From Thermodesulfovibrionales bacterium (GTDB lineage Bacteria; Nitrospirota; Thermodesulfovibrionia; Thermodesulfovibrionales; UBA9159): a stretch of DNA of 32,815 nt. Of the stretch, positions 25,939-32,815 are shown one piece after another (the first letter of the stretch is position 1; every line of letters starts with the position of its first letter). The notes under the pieces were generated by a model. That model ran no database searches and was not told the DNA's origin. It saw only the letters and a list, made by a program, of their open reading frames with translations. Where the stretch lies: the NCBI GenBank assembly GCA_035686305.1, contig DASRZP010000017.1:1-32815 (forward strand), read 5' to 3'. The position numbers were made by a program, and so were the translations under genes.

Positions 25939-26006
25939 ACGTTATACGAAAAATTTCTGTTTGTCAACAAAAAAATAACAATTATGAACAAAAAGTGCAT
26001 TTTTGT
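25939..26006 (-). promoter_or_regulatory. Promoter and possible operator of the winged-helix regulator
   Basis: TTGACA (25962-25967) is followed 15-17 bases later by TATAACGT (25939-25946). Upstream, ACAAAAA (25988-25994) and TTTTTGT (26000-26006) form an inverted repeat, and further GTTnA-type motifs stand between it and the -35. The A/T-rich repeats are plausible binding sites for the winged helix itself. The rest of the 270-base divergent gap holds only a cluster of GGAAC/GTTCC inverted motifs at 26023-26047. Confidence 0.6.
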
Positions 26007-26166
26007 GAACGATGCTAAAAAAGGAACGACTGTTCCAGAATTGGAACTCTTTCCTTCGTTACCGACTCATGAACGGCATTCCCTCGTCCACGGTGAAGCT
26101 CTCCCGCGCCTCTGTTCCGTGTGAACGCGTCGTTAACCATTGCGCCCGAAGCGGTGTCATCGTTCA

Positions 26167-26196
26167 TTGAAGGGCCCACGCACGATAGGGTATAAT
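26167..26196 (+). promoter_or_regulatory. Sigma-70 promoter of the HAD phosphatase gene
   Basis: TTGAAG (26167-26172) and a perfect TATAAT (26191-26196) are 18 bases apart, followed by AGGAG motifs and the ATG at 26229. Confidence 0.65.
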
Positions 26197-26228
26197 GGGT
26201 GTGCAGGAGTGCAGGAGAAGCATGCCAC

Positions 26229-26894
26229 ATGAAACTCATACTCTTTGACATAGACGGAACCCTCCTCGACTCAGGAGGAGCAGGGACACGGTCATTGAAT
26301 CTCGCCTTCGAAGAAATCTTCGCCATCCGCGAGGCATTCAAAGGGATCAGTATGGCAGGCAAGACCGACATCCAGATACTCAAGGAAGGGCTTGCCAAAC
26401 ACGGCATGAATTCAGCGAACGGGAACATCGGGCTCCTCTGCGACAGCTATGTCAGACACCTCAGGATTCAGATGGTGAACTCCGGCAGGCACGTAAAGCC
26501 CGGGATCGCCGAGGCGCTCGATGCCTTCAGCACGATGGACGTTCAGCTCGGCCTCCTCACCGGCAATATTGAACGGGGCGCACGGATCAAGCTTGAGCCC
26601 TTCGGCCTCAACAGTTACTTCCCCCTGGGCGCCTTCGGCGATGACGACGAAGACCGGAACAGACTCCTGCCCATTGCGGCCGAGAGGTTTGGAAAGTTCT
26701 CCGGGAAAAGGATTGCATACGGCGATTGTGTTGTCATCGGCGATACGCCCCGGGATGTGGAGTGCGCAAAGATTCACGGGGCTCGCTCAGTCGCCGTCGC
26801 AACGGGACCATACACGTATGAGGAACTCGCTGAGACCGGCGCCCATATGGTCTTGCGCACGATGGCAGAAATGGACTATTCGTCTCTCTCCTGA
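26229..26894 (+). CDS. HAD-superfamily hydrolase, phosphoglycolate-phosphatase-like
   Basis: The 221-residue protein has HAD motif I FDIDGTLLDSGGAG at residues 6-19, with nucleophile and acid-base Asp in DID. Motif II is in LLTGN, and motif IV in VIGDTPRDVECAK. A helical cap of subclass I lies between motifs I and II. Family members hydrolyse phosphoglycolate, pyrophosphate or small sugar phosphates. The exact substrate cannot be read from sequence, and the short DIDGTLLDSGGAG version is common in gph-like proteins of unknown specificity. ATG 26229 places the protein start at the first beta strand. An upstream GTG at 26199 is possible but lies too close to the predicted transcription start. 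Confidence 0.85.
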   Translation: MKLILFDIDGTLLDSGGAGTRSLNLAFEEIFAIREAFKGISMAGKTDIQILKEGLAKHGMNSANGNIGLLCDSYVRHLRIQMVNSGRHVKPGIAEALDAFSTMDVQLGLLTGNIERGARIKLEPFGLNSYFPLGAFGDDDEDRNRLLPIAAERFGKFSGKRIAYGDCVVIGDTPRDVECAKIHGARSVAVATGPYTYEELAETGAHMVLRTMAEMDYSSLS

Positions 26895-26959
26895 CCCATC
26901 AGAGTATTTTTGCCGCCGGACGGAGCAGGGAATGCCATGGGCAGCCCAAGAGTCCCTTC

Positions 26960-28130
<1,171 letters not shown>

Positions 28131-28159
28131 AATCAATCCTTTCTTTGGGTATAGCGTTT

Positions 28160-30404
<2,245 letters not shown>

Positions 30405-30412
30405 GGTGATTC

Positions 30413-31645
30413 ATGGTCAGGAAAAACGGAAATCCAGTACCGTCTTCTGATATTCTGTCAAAACTCACGATAGAAGACCTTGAGATCAGAGGCAAGAGGG
30501 TCTTTATCCGAGCCGACTTCAATGTGCCGATAGATGAGAACCTTAAGATAACGGACGACCGACGGATCCGCTCCACGCTCCCGACAATAAATTATGCCAT
30601 CGATGAGGGGGCAAAGGTCGTTCTTGCCTCTCACCTGGGGAGGCCGAAGGGAAAGCCTGACCCAAGATTCAGCCTCTCTCCCGTTGCCAAGAGGCTCCAG
30701 AGGCTTCTTGACAAGGAAGTCATCTTTGCTGAAGATTGCATCGGACAGAAAGTGGAGAATACCATAGCGAAGATGAAGGACGGTGACGTTCTTGTCCTCG
30801 AGAATCTGAGGTTCTATCCCGGTGAAGAGAAGAACGACGAGGAATTTGCAAAATCCCTGGCAAAGCTCGCAGACTGCTACGTCAATGACGCCTTTGGTGC
30901 CGCGCACCGGTCCCATGCCTCAACAGCAGGCATCACAAAGTTCCTTCCCTCTGCCGCCGGGTTCCTCCTGAAGAAGGAGATCGAGTATCTCAAGGGTGTT
31001 GTGATAAATCCGATCAGGCCCTTTGTCTCGATCCTCGGCGGCGCCAAGGTTTCGGGGAAGATCGGCGTTCTCGAGAACCTCGTCGACAAGGTGGATAAGG
31101 TCATTGTCGGAGGCGGCATGGCTTTCACCTTTATTAAGGCTATGGGATATGAGATCGGCGATTCCCTCGTTGAGGCCGAGATGCTCGGTTTTGCGAACAA
31201 TCTCCGTGAGAAACTCATAAAGAACAACGTCAGATTCTATCTCCCCGTAGACTGTGTTGTTGCCCAGAGCATGGAGCCCGGAGCAGAGACGAAGATCGTA
31301 ACGACCCAGGAGATACCGAAGGGTTGGCGGGCACTCGACATCGGCCCTGCTTCGGTGCGGCTCTTCTCTGAGGCGATCCAGGATGCCAAGACCATCATCT
31401 GGAACGGCCCTATGGGAGTCTTTGAGATCGACGCCTTCTCCAGAGGAACCTATGCCGTCGCACATTCTGTCGCAGACGCCTATGCCCTGACGATTGTCGG
31501 CGGCGGAGATACCGACCTTGCAGTACACAGGGCCGGCGTCTCTGATTCCATTTCCTTTATATCGACGGGCGGCGGCGCATCCCTTCAACTCCTTGAAGGA
31601 AAAGAACTCCCGGGTATCGCTGCGCTCACGGACAAGAAAGACTAA
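30413..31645 (+). CDS. pgk: Phosphoglycerate kinase
   Basis: The 410-residue enzyme transfers phosphate between 1,3-bisphosphoglycerate and [14 protein letters not shown] is the N-terminal substrate block. [24 protein letters not shown] and [13 protein letters not shown] line the phosphoglycerate side. [20 protein letters not shown] and the IVGGGDTD and [18 protein letters not shown] motifs form the nucleotide side. An N-terminal extension of about 20 residues compared with shorter forms is present. GAGGTG precedes the ATG, which lies 8 bases after gap. The convergent speD gene ends only 3 bases beyond the stop, and no terminator is visible between them. Confidence 0.98.
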   Translation: MVRKNGNPVPSSDILSKLTIEDLEIRGKRVFIRADFNVPIDENLKITDDRRIRSTLPTINYAIDEGAKVVLASHLGRPKGKPDPRFSLSPVAKRLQRLLDKEVIFAEDCIGQKVENTIAKMKDGDVLVLENLRFYPGEEKNDEEFAKSLAKLADCYVNDAFGAAHRSHASTAGITKFLPSAAGFLLKKEIEYLKGVVINPIRPFVSILGGAKVSGKIGVLENLVDKVDKVIVGGGMAFTFIKAMGYEIGDSLVEAEMLGFANNLREKLIKNNVRFYLPVDCVVAQSMEPGAETKIVTTQEIPKGWRALDIGPASVRLFSEAIQDAKTIIWNGPMGVFEIDAFSRGTYAVAHSVADAYALTIVGGGDTDLAVHRAGVSDSISFISTGGGASLQLLEGKELPGIAALTDKKD

Positions 31646-31648
31646 CGG

Positions 31649-32056
31649 CTACGCAACGGACTGCATTTCGCTTTCTGAGCACTTATGAGGCAGTTTAATG
31701 TTCTCGTGTGACAGGATCCCCCGTTTCATCTCCACGATCGATGGACTTTTGCTCTCAAAACGTTCGATGAGATAGGCAGCAGCCACCTCCGGCCTGATCA
31801 CCTCGCCGCAGGTAAAAATGTCAACTGCCGCATAGCCGTATTCCGGCCACGTGTGAATAGAGAGATGGGACTCCGCGATAACGACCATGCCGCTGATTCC
31901 GAAGGGACTGAATTCATGGAAGGAGATATCTACAATGGTGGCCTTTGCTTCTCTTGCTGCAGAGACCAGTGCGTCACGGACTTCTTCGAGACTCTTGAGT
32001 ATTTCAGGATTGCAATCCTTCAATTCAACTAAAAGATGGGCACCTAAAGCATACAA
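31649..32056 (-). CDS. speD: S-adenosylmethionine decarboxylase proenzyme (prokaryotic class)
   Basis: This enzyme decarboxylates AdoMet to supply aminopropyl groups for polyamines. It is a proenzyme that cleaves itself before Ser63 to make a pyruvoyl group. The start was set to TTG at 32056, because AAGGGGGGT lies upstream and it places the residues exactly as in the Thermotoga maritima enzyme: E62-S63 in ESHLS, H68 in IHTWPE, and C83 in FTCG. The result is 135 residues. The frame stays open upstream for 93 more codons, through the promoter and tRNA gene, but that is not real coding sequence. Spermidine synthase is not in the window; mtnP (21652-22437) recycles the by-product. Confidence 0.95.
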   Translation of the reverse strand: MYALGAHLLVELKDCNPEILKSLEEVRDALVSAAREAKATIVDISFHEFSPFGISGMVVIAESHLSIHTWPEYGYAAVDIFTCGEVIRPEVAAAYLIERFESKSPSIVEMKRGILSHENIKLPHKCSESEMQSVA

Positions 32057-32085
32057 TTCTCTACCCCCCTTCGAGGTGAACTTGC

Positions 32086-32100
32086 GGAGTGAAGCACTCC
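32086..32100 (-). promoter_or_regulatory. Leader hairpin in the speD 5' untranslated region
   Basis: GGAGTG and CACTCC form a 6-bp stem with a three-base loop between the predicted transcription start (about 32106) and the ribosome binding site. Its effect is unknown. Confidence 0.4.
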
Positions 32101-32113
32101 CTCTTGAACTAAA

Positions 32114-32143
32114 AACATACCCCAAAAAGGCATCCTTTGTCAA
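32114..32143 (-). promoter_or_regulatory. Sigma-70 promoter of speD
   Basis: On the minus strand TTGACA (32138-32143) and TATGTT (32114-32119) are 18 bases apart. The perfect -35 and the 50-base leader to the TTG start support the short speD. Confidence 0.7.
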
Positions 32144-32293
32144 GAGAAAATTTTCGTTGTTGCTATAAGCGGCTCCTTTGTTCACAAATCTGCAACAAAA
32201 ACCTTCCAATGGGGAAGGAGAATCCGGTGAGACCAAACCTCGCGCGATATTGACTTTGACAGGACCCAAATGATAAGGTAAAAAACACTGTGA

Positions 32294-32369
<76 letters not shown>

Positions 32370-32377
32370 AGAAAGAC

Positions 32378-32408
32378 AAAAGGCAGCGATTGGTGCGCTG
32401 CCTTTTTT
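32378..32408 (+). terminator. Rho-independent terminator after tRNA-Ala
   Basis: GGCAGCG (32382-32388) pairs with CGCTGCC (32396-32402), extended by A-T pairs, and runs into six T residues. It starts 9 bases after the tRNA. Confidence 0.9.
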
Positions 32409-32420
32409 ATGCCGTTTCGA

Positions 32421-32458
32421 CGAAAAAAGAAAGCCCCCGCGGAGGGAGCCGACGGGGG
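32421..32458 (-). terminator. Terminator-like hairpin for a minus-strand transcript
   Basis: On the minus strand CCCCCG pairs with CGGGGG (32453-32458 with 32434-32439), and CTTTCTTTTTT follows. It lies about 40 bases beyond the stop of the 37-residue ORF, which it would serve. The loop is 13 bases long. Confidence 0.6.
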
Positions 32459-32499
32459 TCTTCTTGCTGCTGAGAACTCGTTGCTGAACGGGAGAGAAA

Positions 32500-32613
32500 T
32501 CAGGGCACCTGATTCTCAACGAGGCACGCCAGGGTTTCCTTCTTCAGCTCGTCCAAGTACTTCATCCAGTCTTTCCTGTCCGCTGCGGTGGGCTTCGCGC
32601 TCCATTTGATCAT
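32500..32613 (-). CDS. Possible small protein (37 residues), unknown
   Basis: The frame from ATG 32613 to TGA 32500 has a GAGGGAG ribosome binding site 9 bases upstream, and a terminator-like hairpin downstream on the same strand. The peptide starts MIKWSAKPTA and has a central helical stretch RKDWMKYLDELKKETLACL that could be amphipathic. I do not recognise a family. The start overlaps the stop of a longer open frame (32610-32813) that lacks signs of coding. Existence rests on the ribosome binding site and terminator only. Confidence 0.5.
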   Translation of the reverse strand: MIKWSAKPTAADRKDWMKYLDELKKETLACLVENQVP

Positions 32614-32815
32614 GTTTTAATCTCCCTCTGGCTGTCTGTCAGTTGGTCATTTTGTTGCCGGCGTTTTCCTCGTCTCCATCCGTTCACGGGCAGGGCCGAT
32701 CCCTGCCCGCAAACGAATGTCAAGGAGATAGTCAGTGACGTGCTGCAGAAGACGACGGTACTGACTGCTATCTGCGTATCCCTATCGGAAAAGGGCCGGC
32801 CCCTTGTCTTCATAA
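32614..32815. other. Right-edge stretch without a recognised gene
   Basis: No protein family or RNA is recognisable. It contains a perfect 9-bp hairpin: CGGGCAGGG at 32687-32695 and CCCTGCCCG at 32701-32709 with a five-base loop, without a T-run on either side. A TTGACA on the minus strand (32718-32723) has no matching -10. Confidence 0.5.

Noticed and set aside
25984-26124. 46-codon plus-strand frame in the gap before the HAD gene
   Set aside because: No ribosome binding site, and it overlaps the operator-like repeats of the divergent regulator.
32610-32813. 67-codon minus-strand frame at the right edge whose stop overlaps the ATG of the 37-residue ORF
   Set aside because: Composition looks random, it contains the 9-bp hairpin, and no ribosome binding site is seen at the edge. 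It is not called, though the window ends before its upstream can be judged.

Overview
The window looks like a chromosomal segment of a Gram-negative, anaerobic or facultative bacterium. LpxC shows that lipid A is made. A Tat-exported, quinone-linked formate dehydrogenase with in-frame UGA codons shows formate respiration and selenocysteine (Sec) use. Protein style and gene mix recall Nitrospirota or deep Deltaproteobacteria-like lineages. That placement is inference from gene content only and no phylogenetic marker was tested. Nearly all of the window is ordinary, well-packed core genes. The only transposon trace is the C-terminal end of an ISKra4-like transposase at the left edge.

Layout. 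1-580: transposase end, then a small basic 59-residue protein. 625-4126: lipA, an AlaC-type aminotransferase, and an overlapping NtrC-type response regulator without a kinase beside it. 4183-8810: a tight run yebC - DUF502 membrane protein - glmU - glmS, the last three overlapping, which supplies UDP-GlcNAc. 8901-12139: pcrA, gatC and panD, then an RseC-like membrane protein. 12227-14320: a paralogous EF-G with Phe in place of the catalytic His of the G3 motif. 14484-21582: a formate module with fdnG (UGA = Sec212), fdnH, fdnI, a strong 15-bp hairpin, a secreted DsbA-like thioredoxin-fold selenoprotein with a Sec-Pro-His-Cys active site (UGA = Sec51), a diheme cytochrome c peroxidase/MauG-like protein and fdhE. 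21652-25107: mtnP (minus), tldD, lpxC. 25192-25922 (minus): a winged-helix/degenerate nucleotidyltransferase regulator followed by a tiny 25-residue Lys/Ala-rich peptide gene with its own strong ribosome binding site and a textbook terminator. 26229-32056: a HAD phosphatase, tgt (minus), the DUF1015-gap-pgk operon, and speD (minus). 32294-32408: tRNA-Ala(GGC) with terminator. The last 400 bases hold a possible 37-residue ORF (minus) with a terminator-like hairpin.

How the genes work together. Formate is oxidised in the periplasm by FdnG, electrons pass through the FdnH iron-sulfur clusters to the FdnI cytochrome b and the quinone pool, and FdhE helps mature the enzyme. The selenoprotein thioredoxin and the diheme peroxidase, which share overlapping reading frames in the same gene train, suggest a periplasmic redox or peroxide-handling branch attached to the formate dehydrogenase. 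This is the most interesting association in the window. SpeD and MtnP are linked metabolically, since AdoMet decarboxylation for polyamine synthesis leads to methylthioadenosine that MtnP recycles. Gap and Pgk form a glycolytic/gluconeogenic pair with a DUF1015 protein as first gene of the operon.

Limits: no homology search, folding calculation or codon statistics were run. Family names come from recognisable motifs. Promoters and hairpins were found by eye.
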